This document shows positions 1 through 8,995 of a DNA stretch of 64,000 nt, in pieces. The notes beneath the pieces were generated by a model. That model was not told the origin of the DNA, searched no databases, and worked only from the letters and a program-made list of their open reading frames with translations. Each line of letters starts with the position of its first letter. The stretch's first letter is position 1. The translations under genes and the position numbers were made by a program. Location of the stretch: assembly GCA_013215385.1 (NCBI GenBank), contig JABSOY010000005.1, positions 496,001 through 560,000 of the forward strand, read 5' to 3'. This DNA is from Colwellia sp. (GTDB lineage Bacteria > Pseudomonadota > Gammaproteobacteria > Enterobacterales > Alteromonadaceae).

Positions 1-557
1 TTAGCATATTGGCGTTCTTTTAAACGTGTCACTAACAGTAATATCGCCTGAGAAATAATAAAACCGGCAATAATCGCAATGAAAGTATCTACATCTAAGC
101 CATGTACCCAAAGTAAAACAGCGCGGATGATTATCGCCGTAGCAATTGCTCCTGCGGCATCTACAATACCAATCGTTAAGTTTTGCTTTAAAATCTCTTC
201 AGTTTTATTGATATGTTGCAGTGATAACTTGTCATGAATAACACGGCCAACTTTTATTAATATCAGCCCTAGGGTGCCGTAAGTGAACATACCAATAGCT
301 TCCATGGTATAACTCGGAGCATTTTCCCCGCTTATCGCGCCGGTTAGCACTATTCCTAATGCAGCAATTGAACCTGCGACACTTATGCCAAAAGCAAAGT
401 TATCTTTTTGGGCTAACTCTTCAGTAGAGTTTACTTTAGCCGATAATCCAGAGACAAAGCGCATAGCGCCTAGCAGTACAATAGCGATAGAGATATCAAT
501 GGCTAAATATATTAATAGGTCTAGATTTAGTGCGGTAATTTCAAAAAATGTATTCAT
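1..557 (-). CDS. DUF350 (YjfL-type) inner-membrane protein, 3' end cut by window edge
   Basis: Reading the minus strand from an ATG at 557 gives about 185 codons that stay open to the left edge, so the gene is missing only its end. The product is very hydrophobic, with about six predicted membrane segments in two similar halves, each with a Gly-rich helix (IAALGIVLTGAI, AGAIATAIIIRAVL). This is the pattern of the duplicated DUF350 family. An AGGA ribosome site precedes the ATG. The gene starts 22 bases after the stop of the lipoprotein gene on the same strand, so the two probably form an operon. DUF350 proteins have no firmly established function, though they often sit beside lipoproteins and polyamine- or glutathionylspermidine-related genes. 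The family call is from memory of the profile. The six-frame track omitted it because there is no stop inside the window. Confidence 0.75.
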   Translation of the reverse strand, partial: MNTFFEITALNLDLLIYLAIDISIAIVLLGAMRFVSGLSAKVNSTEELAQKDNFAFGISVAGSIAALGIVLTGAISGENAPSYTMEAIGMFTYGTLGLILIKVGRVIHDKLSLQHINKTEEILKQNLTIGIVDAAGAIATAIIIRAVLLWVHGLDVDTFIAIIAGFIISQAILLLVTRLKERQYA

Positions 558-579
558 GTTAATTCCTATATCCTACTCG

Positions 580-1557
580 TTATTTGCCGCGTCTAAAACT
601 GCGAGAAGTGGTACTTTTACTGTTTCTAAAGCTTGAGCTTTTGGAGTAGCTAGATTTTTTAGCGTATGAGCTTTTACTGGTGCTTTTTGTACTAAAACGT
701 TTCGCGCTCGTTTGTGCCGTGCTACTTTGTCTAGAAAGACTTGATGAACCGGTTCTACTTTTACTATAAGTACTGTTGTATTTTTGGCCACGGCTTTCAA
801 ATGATTTTTTGGTACGCGTATCTAAATCATTTTGTTTTTTTAATTGCGTCGGCGAGCTATAACGAGTTCGACCATAGTCATTGTAATAACTGTAGTTTCT
901 TGAACGTCCCCAGTCATTATACGAAGTACGACGTGAGCCAAATACATCACCCATCATAGAATACATGCCATACCATGCCCAAAAAGACATGCCATTGCTG
1001 CCAGTATTCCAACTTCCGTAACTCGGGTTACCAATTAACTGCTCTCCTGTGCCAAAGTCTTGGGCATTATTTGCCCGTTTACTTTGTGCTTTTGACAGCG
1101 AATTAACACGTGGAAGGACACCATCTGACATATCAGCAAGTACATTAAGCGGGTCGCTTAATGCGTCAGAATAAAGTACGGGATCAGCGGCCAAGTATAT
1201 ATTAACTAACTCATTAAAAATATCTTGTTTGCTGGTAAACATATTAGGTTGATTTTTAACCGTTGCTAATCGGTCAAGTAACGATATATACATTGGCCCT
1301 TTGGTTGTAGCATCTTTTTTGAATTCGTTAATTAACTGTGTAAGTTCAGGTTTTTGCTGCCTAAGTTTATCGGCATATTGACTTATTAAATTGGCATTTT
1401 TTACCTGACCATTGCTTAAGGCATCAGCTAATTGTTGAATACGAAGTTCAGTGATGGGCGTTTGTTGATTGATCTTTTCTTTATAAGGATCGGAGCAACC
1501 GACTAAGAAAATAATCATGCTAAATAAAGCGTATTTGATCTGCTGCATTCCTGCCAT
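580..1557 (-). CDS. Putative lipoprotein with Ser/Lys/Arg-rich low-complexity tail
   Basis: The 325-residue product starts with a short charged stretch, a hydrophobic segment and the lipobox-like LVGC, so it is probably a lipoprotein with Cys at about residue 21. A GAGGA site lies just before the ATG at 1557. The middle is helical and globular. About residues 170-230 are rich in Gly, Trp, Tyr and Ser (GMSFWAWYGMYSMMGD), and the last 90 residues are almost only Ser, Lys, Arg, Thr and Gln. Such a basic disordered tail could bind peptidoglycan, nucleic acid or a polyanion, but that is conjecture. The gene lies immediately upstream of the DUF350 gene. I do not recognise a named family, although lipoproteins beside DUF350 genes are a recurring arrangement. 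Confidence 0.75.
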   Translation of the reverse strand: MAGMQQIKYALFSMIIFLVGCSDPYKEKINQQTPITELRIQQLADALSNGQVKNANLISQYADKLRQQKPELTQLINEFKKDATTKGPMYISLLDRLATVKNQPNMFTSKQDIFNELVNIYLAADPVLYSDALSDPLNVLADMSDGVLPRVNSLSKAQSKRANNAQDFGTGEQLIGNPSYGSWNTGSNGMSFWAWYGMYSMMGDVFGSRRTSYNDWGRSRNYSYYNDYGRTRYSSPTQLKKQNDLDTRTKKSFESRGQKYNSTYSKSRTGSSSLSRQSSTAQTSAKRFSTKSTSKSSYAKKSSYSKSSSFRNSKSTTSRSFRRGK

Positions 1558-1728
1558 AGAGTCCTCAAAAATGCTATGGTAAACAAATACTCAAGATAAT
1601 TGAGTATACATTTGTTATGTTTGATAACACGCTATTAATATCATCAAAGACATAATATGTCTATTGATTCGTGTATTCTTATTGTAATTAATTAATTCCT
1701 TTTTACGGCCTAAGCGCAGCAAGCTAAA

Positions 1729-4593
1729 ATGAAAAAAACTATAAACCTGCCAGAAATACTCATTCACCAACAACATAAAAGTTGTCAGCAGTTTAATGAG
1801 CAATATCCAAAAGCTGTTGTATGTTTATCAGCACAGCAATTAGCTGATTTTGAAAGCTCGCTAATGGTCAGCGATTTCATTTTAAATAGTGCGTTACAGT
1901 GTCCTGAAACGGTTGTTTCTCTATTTTTTACTGGTCGTGTTTATCAAGTTGAATGCCCTAATTATCAAACAATGCTTGCTGAATTATTAGCAGGTTGTGA
2001 AAGCGAAGCACAACTACATAAAATTTTAAGACAGTTTAGGTTGCAAGAGATGGTTAATATCGCTGTTGCTGATTTGTTATTTGAACTTGAGTTAACAGTG
2101 TCATTAGAGCGTTTATCTGAACTTGCTGATCAACTGATTTTAGCGGCATTAAATTGGCTGACATTGTTTTGTCGTGACAAGTGGGGAACACCTACTAGTA
2201 AAAATGGTGAAACTCAACAATTACTTGTTTATGGTATGGGAAAACTAGGCGGCAGAGAGTTAAATTTTTCCTCCGATATCGATCTTATTTTTACTTATCC
2301 TGAAATGGGTGAAACCCAAGGGGCTAGACGTAGCCTTGATAATCAGCAGTTTTTTACCCGATTAGCACAAAAACTTATCGCAGCTTTACATCAAAAAACA
2401 GCGGATGGTTTTGTCTATCGAGTTGATATGCGCTTACGGCCTTATGGTGAAAGTGGTCCGCTAGTGCTTACTTTTAATGCCATGGAAGATTATTACCAAG
2501 AGCAAGGCCGTGATTGGGAGCGTTATGCGATGCTTAAAGCTCGATTAATTGGTCAAGGAAAATATCATGACCAACTTTCAACCATGCTACGTCCTTTCGT
2601 TTATCGACGTTATATTGATTTTAGTGTTATTGATAGTTTACGCCGTATGAAGATGATGATCGCTCAAGAAGTCCGACGTAAACAATTAAAGAACAATATC
2701 AAATTAGGTGCTGGTGGTATTCGAGAAGTTGAATTTATCGTACAAGTTTTTCAACTGGTGCGTGGCGGACGAGTAAAAGAATTGCAACATCGACGTTTAT
2801 TAACTGTGCTGCCTATCTTAGTTGAAAAAGAAGTGATTAGCGCTGAAAATGAAGTTGTACTCACAACGGCTTATTGTTTTTTACGACGCGTAGAAAATAT
2901 CATACAAGCATTAAACGATCAGCAAACACAAACATTGCCTGACAATGAACTAGATCAAATGCGGTTATTATGGGCGCTTAACCATAAATGCTGTGAAACA
3001 TGGCCCGAATTTCTTAATTTTTTAGCTCAACAAATGAATGGCGTTCATCAGGAGTTTTGTGCACTTATTGGCGAAGATAGTCCTAATCATCAAGCTAAAG
3101 ATCAGCATTGGACCACTCTATGGGATAGCGATTGGTCTGATGAAGAGGGTACTGCCTGGGTAGCTCAAGTAAGTGTATTTGTTGATGCAAACAAAATATG
3201 GCAATTATTGGTTGAATTTAAAACGGGCATGAAAAATCGTAGTATCGGAAATCGAGGACGAGCAGTACTCGACAAACTAGTTCCTGTTTTAATGTGGCAT
3301 ATTCAGCAAGAACATAGTGATCACACCACGTTAGAACGTGTGTTAATCATTTTTAGCAAAATATCAACACGTACCGCTTATATCGAATTGTTATTCGAAA
3401 ACGAAGGTGCTTTAAAACATCTGATAAAATTATGTTATCGAAGTAGTTGGGTTGCCGAGCATATTGCTAAATATCCTATTTTATTAGATGAACTTATTGA
3501 TCCGACATTATTAAATAATCCTCCTGAGCTAAGTAGTTATGCCGTTGATTTAAGGCAAGTTATGTTGCGTATTCCTGAAGATGATCAAGAAGCACAAATG
3601 GATAGATTACGACAATTTAAACAAGCGCAACACTTGCGGATTGCTGCTGCTGACATTTGTGAAATATTACCCGTGACTAAAGTGAGTGATCATCTAACTG
3701 CTTTAGCCGAGGCGATTATTAATGAAGTCATCCATTTGGCTTGGCAACAAATGTCTGAACGTTTTGGTGTGCCTGAGTCTACCGTTGGCCAAGACCATAA
3801 AGGCTTTGCCGCTATAGCTTATGGGAAAATGGGCGGAATAGAACTTGGCTATAGTTCAGATTTAGATTTAGTTTTTGTGCATAATAGTCAAAGTGATGAA
3901 GTTACAACAGGCACAAAGCAGGTTCCTGCATTACAATTTTATATGAAGCTAGCCCAACGTATTATGCATATTTTTAATACTCGTATGGCAAGTGGAATTT
4001 TATATGAATTGGATATGCGATTACGACCATCAGGTAATTCTGGTTTATTAGTTGTACATATTGATAGTTTTGAAAAATATCAGCATGAAGAAGCTTGGAC
4101 ATGGGAACATCAAGCTTTAGTACGAACGCGAATGGTTTATGGTCATCAAGCATTAGCAAGTAAATTTATCGCTATTAGAAAAGCGATTATTAGTAAACCT
4201 CGTGAGCGAAGTCAAGTTCGTGCTGATGTTTTAGCGATGCGTGAAAAAATGCGTTTGCATTTAGATAAATCAACTATGGACAATGTGGATATTAAGCAAG
4301 GGCAGGGTGGCTTAGTCGATATTGAATTTTTAGTGCAGTTTTTAGTTTTAAGCGAAAGTGCGAGGCATAATGAACTTTGCCAATATTCTGATAATATTCG
4401 TTTGCTTAAACAACTAAAACATTGTCGTGTTATTAATGAAGAACAGCAAAAACAACTCGCCCAGTGTTATTGTAATTTACGTGATTTTGGCCATCATGCG
4501 ACATTAAAAAATGAGCAGCAGTTATTAAGTAACGTTGACTTTGCAGGTTTAGCAGCAAAAGTGAAGGCGATTTGCCAAACTATCTACCAGTAA
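1729..4593 (+). CDS. glnE: Bifunctional glutamine synthetase adenylyltransferase/deadenylase
   Basis: GlnE adds AMP to, and removes it from, a tyrosine of glutamine synthetase under control of PII protein and glutamine, and so sets nitrogen assimilation. The 954-residue product matches the usual length of about 946. Two nucleotidyltransferase domains are visible: the deadenylase motif YGMGKLGGRELNFSSDIDL near residue 167 and the adenylylase motif YGKMGGIELGYSSDLDLVF near residue 697. Both keep the metal-binding DxD, and each is followed by a conserved arginine segment (DMRLRPYGESG, DMRLRPSGNSG). A helical linker joins the halves. The ribosome site before the ATG is weak, so a slightly different start is possible. 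The gene stands alone, converging with the TcpQ-like gene only 29 bases downstream. The identification is secure. Confidence 0.97.
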   Translation: MKKTINLPEILIHQQHKSCQQFNEQYPKAVVCLSAQQLADFESSLMVSDFILNSALQCPETVVSLFFTGRVYQVECPNYQTMLAELLAGCESEAQLHKILRQFRLQEMVNIAVADLLFELELTVSLERLSELADQLILAALNWLTLFCRDKWGTPTSKNGETQQLLVYGMGKLGGRELNFSSDIDLIFTYPEMGETQGARRSLDNQQFFTRLAQKLIAALHQKTADGFVYRVDMRLRPYGESGPLVLTFNAMEDYYQEQGRDWERYAMLKARLIGQGKYHDQLSTMLRPFVYRRYIDFSVIDSLRRMKMMIAQEVRRKQLKNNIKLGAGGIREVEFIVQVFQLVRGGRVKELQHRRLLTVLPILVEKEVISAENEVVLTTAYCFLRRVENIIQALNDQQTQTLPDNELDQMRLLWALNHKCCETWPEFLNFLAQQMNGVHQEFCALIGEDSPNHQAKDQHWTTLWDSDWSDEEGTAWVAQVSVFVDANKIWQLLVEFKTGMKNRSIGNRGRAVLDKLVPVLMWHIQQEHSDHTTLERVLIIFSKISTRTAYIELLFENEGALKHLIKLCYRSSWVAEHIAKYPILLDELIDPTLLNNPPELSSYAVDLRQVMLRIPEDDQEAQMDRLRQFKQAQHLRIAAADICEILPVTKVSDHLTALAEAIINEVIHLAWQQMSERFGVPESTVGQDHKGFAAIAYGKMGGIELGYSSDLDLVFVHNSQSDEVTTGTKQVPALQFYMKLAQRIMHIFNTRMASGILYELDMRLRPSGNSGLLVVHIDSFEKYQHEEAWTWEHQALVRTRMVYGHQALASKFIAIRKAIISKPRERSQVRADVLAMREKMRLHLDKSTMDNVDIKQGQGGLVDIEFLVQFLVLSESARHNELCQYSDNIRLLKQLKHCRVINEEQQKQLAQCYCNLRDFGHHATLKNEQQLLSNVDFAGLAAKVKAICQTIYQ

Positions 4594-4622
4594 AACTAAA
4601 ATATAACCCTATATAATACAGA

Positions 4623-5303
4623 CTATCTCCGTCGTTTTTTTACCGGTAATAAAATACATTCTTCATCTAGGTAGGGGATAGGTAAATCAATTAATACCAG
4701 AGCACGTTGTTGATTACAAAAATAAACGTTAATACCTTCAGCGAAATGTCCTTCAACGGCTTTACCGACTTGATAGGCAGTTTTAATAATATCTTTATTA
4801 ATGCGAAAAGGGTCTTTAACAATAAAGTCACGATTTAACCACCAAATAACTTCTAAGCCTTCACTATTGGCATATTCAGATAGTTTTTGAAACAGTGTTT
4901 CGCCTAAACGAAAGGGATAGTTTTCATTACTACCACGCCAATTTTTACGTAATGGACGAGTAACCATACGACGTGCTTCAAGTAGTTTGACAATATCACC
5001 CTTGGGATCGGGTAGATAAACAATGTTATTACGAATTCTAGGACCTTTGCTGTTATCATCGCCATGTAAGTTGGCATAAAATCGAGATAATCCGTCGGCT
5101 GCAGCATTGCTACTTTTCTTTATGATAGTCGAGGGGGATTTTTTAATTTTTGCTTTGTCTGCTGGGTCAATCGCGACAACGTCTTCTGACTTAGTATTTT
5201 CTTTTTCTATAGCAGTAAACAATAACGCTTGGTTATCAATTAATAAAAGGGCCAAGGCAATTAAGACCGAGCCAAAAATAATATTACGTATCCAAAAACT
5301 CAT
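4623..5303 (-). CDS. Membrane-anchored protein with TcpQ-like C-terminal domain
   Basis: The 226-residue product begins with one hydrophobic segment (about residues 8-28) that looks like a signal anchor. It continues with a polar linker of about 80 residues and ends in a compact domain (about residues 110-220). That domain has the pattern LGETLFQKLSEYANSEGLEVIWWLNRDF..., a helix followed by a beta-rich fold. This resembles the toxin-coregulated-pilus biosynthesis Q (TcpQ/PilL-N-like) domain found in secretion and pilus accessory proteins that bind near secretins. No pilus genes lie beside it, so its partner is unknown. The 3' end nearly meets glnE, and a 12-bp inverted repeat lies just upstream of the start. 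The domain call is from memory and moderately sure; the biological role is not known. Confidence 0.6.
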   Translation of the reverse strand: MSFWIRNIIFGSVLIALALLLIDNQALLFTAIEKENTKSEDVVAIDPADKAKIKKSPSTIIKKSSNAAADGLSRFYANLHGDDNSKGPRIRNNIVYLPDPKGDIVKLLEARRMVTRPLRKNWRGSNENYPFRLGETLFQKLSEYANSEGLEVIWWLNRDFIVKDPFRINKDIIKTAYQVGKAVEGHFAEGINVYFCNQQRALVLIDLPIPYLDEECILLPVKKRRR

Positions 5304-5323
5304 AGAGGTTATCTTTGCTGTAA

Positions 5324-5366
5324 TTTCAGTATGGTTTAACTAATATAAGTATACACCATACTGAAA
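5324..5366. repeat. 12-bp perfect inverted repeat upstream of the TcpQ-like gene
   Basis: TTTCAGTATGGT at 5324-5335 is repeated in inverted form as ACCATACTGAAA at 5355-5366, with 19 AT-rich bases between. It lies between the end of the acyltransferase gene and the start of the TcpQ-like gene. It could be a terminator stem for the acyltransferase message, though no clear T-run follows, or a two-half operator for the downstream gene. Confidence 0.5.
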
Positions 5367-5389
5367 AGACAATATTTATACAATACCGA

Positions 5390-6328
5390 CTATTTATAAA
5401 GCGAGGGATCGTCTTCATTTGGCCGTGTTTTAAAACGGCGGTGCAGCCACATATATTGTTCAGGTTTAAATAAAATGGCTTTCTCTAACTCTTGATTAAT
5501 ACGGATAACGTCTGCTTCGTCATCACCCGTTGGGAAGTTTTCCATCATAGGTTTTATTTCTAGAGTATAACCACTGCCATCATCATTTCTTGTTGGTATA
5601 AGCATGTGATTCTGAACGTTTTTTTGCCTGGCGAAAATTAACGTGCCTGTGGTTGTTGCGGCATCTGGCACGGCAAAAAATGGCACGAATAAACTACGGT
5701 TTCGGCCATAATCTTGATCTGGTAAATAAACACAAACTTCTTTATCACGCAGTGCTTTCATTAATCCTTTAACGTCACGTTTACCTAACATGTATTTATT
5801 AGAGCGACCTCTACCTCTAAACTGAAAGAACTCCATCAATTGATTATTGTGAGGTCGATAAAAAACAACCATAGGGTGCCCTGTACCAATACCTCGACAG
5901 TTAATTTCTACACTCAAGTAGTGCATGGTTAACAATAATACACCTTTACCTTCTTGGTGTGCTTTCTCTAAATGCTCAAGGCCGATAACTTTAGTTTTTC
6001 TTCTGACCCGCCAATCTGGCCACCACCAGCCCATACCTGTTTCAAATAAGGCGATACCCGTATTCTCAAAGTTTATCTTTAAAATACGTTGATGCTCCTG
6101 TGCAGGCATCTCTGGAAAGCATAATTCAAGGTTACGTAATGCGATCTTTTTTCGGCTTGAACCTATTTTAAATAACAAGCGGCCCAGCATACGGCCCAGC
6201 ATTAACTGAAATTTATAAGGCGACCATGAAATAGTATAGAGAATAACTACACCAAGCCAAGTTAACCAATATTTAGGTAATAGAAAGGATATTTTAAAAT
6301 CAGGCTGTAATACTTTGTTTTTACTCAC
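5390..6328 (-). CDS. lpxL: Kdo-lipid A lauroyl/palmitoleoyl-type acyltransferase (LpxL family)
   Basis: The enzyme transfers an acyl chain from acyl-ACP onto Kdo2-lipid IVA at the inner face of the inner membrane, late in lipid A synthesis. The 312-residue length matches LpxL/LpxP (about 306). It has a single N-terminal hydrophobic anchor (about residues 18-34), the helix RKIALRNLELCFPE typical of the family, and the catalytic HX4E motif (HYLSVE) near residue 137. FYRPHNN and PDQDYG blocks follow, as in LPLAT enzymes. The start codon is GTG at 6328; an in-frame TGA lies just upstream, which limits other choices. It is divergent from hldE, another lipopolysaccharide gene, with 84 bases between. 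LpxL and the cold-type LpxP cannot be separated by eye. Confidence 0.88.
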   Translation of the reverse strand: MSKNKVLQPDFKISFLLPKYWLTWLGVVILYTISWSPYKFQLMLGRMLGRLLFKIGSSRKKIALRNLELCFPEMPAQEHQRILKINFENTGIALFETGMGWWWPDWRVRRKTKVIGLEHLEKAHQEGKGVLLLTMHYLSVEINCRGIGTGHPMVVFYRPHNNQLMEFFQFRGRGRSNKYMLGKRDVKGLMKALRDKEVCVYLPDQDYGRNRSLFVPFFAVPDAATTTGTLIFARQKNVQNHMLIPTRNDDGSGYTLEIKPMMENFPTGDDEADVIRINQELEKAILFKPEQYMWLHRRFKTRPNEDDPSLYK

Positions 6329-6412
6329 GGGATGATGTCAACTCATTGAAATTCATGTGATACACTATTGGGCATTATATCTGTATATCGGTAAAGAGTT
6401 AAGAGGCATAGG

Positions 6413-7840
6413 ATGAAATTAGACATTCCCGCTTTTGCGCAAGCAAGTGTATTGGTTGTAGGCGATATTATGTTAGATCAATATTGGTACGGCCCAACGC
6501 AACGTATTTCACCAGAGGCTCCAGTTCCAATAGTTAAAATAACTAAGGACGAACGTCGTCCTGGTGGCGCAGCTAACGTAGCATTAAATATTGCTTCGAT
6601 TGGCGGAAAAGTAACCTTGGCAGGGATTACTGGCGTAGATGACGCGGCTCAACATTTACAGACACAGTTAACCGCATTAAATATTAATTGTGAATTTGAT
6701 CAACAAAGTCACATTCCCACGATCACTAAATTACGTGTCATGAGCCGCAATCAGCAACTTATTCGTTTAGACTTTGAAGAATCATTTCATGATGTAAATA
6801 AAACTAAATTAGAAGAAAAAGTTGCCGCTCAGATAGCACTACACGACTTACTCTTATTATCAGATTACAGTAAAGGTACTTTGTCTGCTGTGCAAAACTT
6901 GATTGCAATAGCGAAAAAACAAGGCAAGGCAGTATTGGTTGATCCGAAAGGAACTGATTTTGAGCGTTACCGTGGTGCGACGTTATTAACGCCAAACTTG
7001 TCTGAGTTTGAAGCCGTTGTCGGCGAATGTAAAACAGAAAGTGATATTGTCAGTAAAGGACAAATATTACTTGAGCATCTTGATTTAGAAGCGATGTTAG
7101 TGACCCGTAGTGAACAAGGTATGACTTTATTGCGTCGAGATCACGAAGAGTTTCACCTACCAACACAAGCGCGTGAAGTGTATGACGTAACGGGGGCAGG
7201 GGATACCGTTATTGCCACCTTAGCTTTAGCTATCGCAGCAAAAGCTGAATATACTCAAGCCAGTGCTTTAGCCAATATTGCCGCAGGTATTGTAGTGGGT
7301 AAATTGGGGACATCAACGGTGAGTGAAGCTGAACTTTTAGCTGAAATATCGACAGGACCAGAAAGTGGTTTTGGAGTGCTGAGTGAAGAACAATTAAAAA
7401 TTGCCGTGAAATTAGCAAAAGCACGTGGTGAAAATATTGTTATGACTAATGGTTGTTTTGATATTCTCCATGCTGGACATGTTTCGTATCTAACACATGC
7501 CGGCACCTTAGGAAGTCGACTCATTGTCGCTGTTAACGACGATGCTTCAGTGAAACGACTAAAAGGTAGTGGTCGACCGGTAAATCCTACAGACAGACGT
7601 ATGGCTGTGCTCGCAGGGTTAGGCGCTGTTGACTGGGTAGTACGTTTTTCAGAAGATACCCCTCAGCGTATTATTGCTAATATTCTCCCAGACATTCTCG
7701 TTAAAGGCGGAGACTATAAAGTGGCAGATATCGCCGGTGGTAGTGAAGTTATGGCTAATGGCGGAGAGGTAAAAGTACTGAATTTTGAAGACGGTATTTC
7801 AACTACTGAAATTATTAATACTATTCGACTTTCAGAGTAA
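6413..7840 (+). CDS. hldE: Bifunctional heptose 7-phosphate kinase / heptose 1-phosphate adenylyltransferase
   Basis: HldE makes ADP-heptose for the lipopolysaccharide inner core by phosphorylating D-glycero-beta-D-manno-heptose 7-phosphate at O-1 and later adding AMP. At 475 residues it is the standard fused length. The N-terminal half is a PfkB/ribokinase kinase with [12 protein letters not shown] near residue 49 and the catalytic DVTGAGDT near residue 257. The C-terminal half is a cytidylyltransferase-like domain with [14 protein letters not shown] near residue 346. The gene ends in a strong hairpin terminator and is divergent from the lipid A acyltransferase. The identification is secure. 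Confidence 0.97.
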   Translation: MKLDIPAFAQASVLVVGDIMLDQYWYGPTQRISPEAPVPIVKITKDERRPGGAANVALNIASIGGKVTLAGITGVDDAAQHLQTQLTALNINCEFDQQSHIPTITKLRVMSRNQQLIRLDFEESFHDVNKTKLEEKVAAQIALHDLLLLSDYSKGTLSAVQNLIAIAKKQGKAVLVDPKGTDFERYRGATLLTPNLSEFEAVVGECKTESDIVSKGQILLEHLDLEAMLVTRSEQGMTLLRRDHEEFHLPTQAREVYDVTGAGDTVIATLALAIAAKAEYTQASALANIAAGIVVGKLGTSTVSEAELLAEISTGPESGFGVLSEEQLKIAVKLAKARGENIVMTNGCFDILHAGHVSYLTHAGTLGSRLIVAVNDDASVKRLKGSGRPVNPTDRRMAVLAGLGAVDWVVRFSEDTPQRIIANILPDILVKGGDYKVADIAGGSEVMANGGEVKVLNFEDGISTTEIINTIRLSE

Positions 7841-7855
7841 ATAGATACTCCTCAT

Positions 7856-7885
7856 AAAAAAAGCAGCTAAATTAGCTGCTTTTTT
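7856..7885 (+). terminator. Rho-independent terminator after hldE
   Basis: AGCAGCTAA and TTAGCTGCT form a 9-bp inverted repeat flanked by an A-run on the left and a T-run on the right. It lies 15 bases after the hldE stop and 51 bases before the end of the convergent rdgC. The symmetric A and T tracts suggest it can work in both directions. Confidence 0.88.
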
Positions 7886-7936
7886 GTTATAAGATAAACG
7901 CTAGCCTTCAACATTTTATTCTCGAAAGTTAACCTT

Positions 7937-8863
7937 CTACTTTTCACTCTCTAAATAATCAGTCGCTTTAACATTAAATTCAGATAATAGGTCGTTAATT
8001 AGACGATTGATTTCACCGGCCATTAACGCAAAGTCTGCATCTATTTTGGCTACGACATCATCACTGTCAATATCATCATTTTGTTCTTGTAACACATCAA
8101 AGAATTTCAAACGCTTAATCGCTAAATCATCACAAAGAATAAACGACATCGCTTCATCCCATTCTAGGGCTAATTTTACGACATATTTATCAGCATCTAA
8201 ATGGGTTTTAATTTCTTCGCTGGCAAGATCTTGATTTTTAACACGAACAACTGCGCCGTCATCACCGAGCCCATGAAACTCGGCTTCCATACCTAAGGTA
8301 AAGTTATCTCCGATACTTTTTTCATTTAACCAGTCAGTCATTAATTCATCAGGAGCAGTTTCTGGTGAAACACTCGTTACTGGTAAAGTGCCAATAACTT
8401 TACGCAATAAGGCTAATAAATCTTCTGCTTTACCGCGACTACCTGAGTTGACCACAATAAGGTTATGTTCAGCATTAATGTAGGCATGAGTATCTGTTAC
8501 GCGGGAAAAGGCACGTGGCAATAATTCAAAAATAATATCTTCTTTATATTGTTCTCTTTCTTTTTTCGTTGCACTACGCCCTTGCTCTACTTCAAGTAGT
8601 GCTATTTTTGCTTCAATCATGTCTTTGACAACAGGAGCTGGAAGGATTTTTTCTTCTTTACGAGCACAAATTAGAAAATTGCCGTTAGCCGAATGAACCG
8701 TTGAATGGCCATGTTTACCTATGGCGTTCACCCAACCAAAATGAGATTGCTCAGTTGAGCCACAAGGGGTAAATAAATGTTCAGCTAAGTGTTTTTCTAA
8801 CTGATCTTCTGATAATTCAAAAGGACGAGTAAATGCGAAAAAATATAAGTTTTTGAACCACAT
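7937..8863 (-). CDS. rdgC: Recombination-associated protein RdgC
   Basis: RdgC is a ring-shaped DNA-binding protein of the nucleoid that limits RecA action and helps replication when fork-restart pathways are missing. The 308-residue product has the characteristic start MWFKNLYFFAFTRPFELS, the LFTPCGSTEQSHFGWV block, the FELLPRAFSRVTDTHAYI block and an acidic C-terminal half. Length and motifs fit the family (about 303). An AGGAAA site lies just upstream of the ATG. It is transcribed alone, convergent with hldE. Confidence 0.95.
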   Translation of the reverse strand: MWFKNLYFFAFTRPFELSEDQLEKHLAEHLFTPCGSTEQSHFGWVNAIGKHGHSTVHSANGNFLICARKEEKILPAPVVKDMIEAKIALLEVEQGRSATKKEREQYKEDIIFELLPRAFSRVTDTHAYINAEHNLIVVNSGSRGKAEDLLALLRKVIGTLPVTSVSPETAPDELMTDWLNEKSIGDNFTLGMEAEFHGLGDDGAVVRVKNQDLASEEIKTHLDADKYVVKLALEWDEAMSFILCDDLAIKRLKFFDVLQEQNDDIDSDDVVAKIDADFALMAGEINRLINDLLSEFNVKATDYLESEK

Positions 8864-8995
8864 AGGAAGTTTCCTGTGCCGCTGTTATTAGATAACTACG
8901 GCTGACAAATTGAAAAAAGAGCAACATAATAACTTAAATGTTTACGATAAGCACTGATTAGCTTGCTCTTTAGGTTTGCGTGCTTTGATAGGATT

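Noticed and set aside
741-959. 72-residue plus-strand ORF
   Set aside because: It lies wholly inside the lipoprotein gene on the other strand and has no ribosome site or family likeness.
1615-1803. 62-residue minus-strand ORF at the start of glnE
   Set aside because: It overlaps the 5' end of the secure glnE gene on the opposite strand and shows only low-complexity hydrophobic residues.
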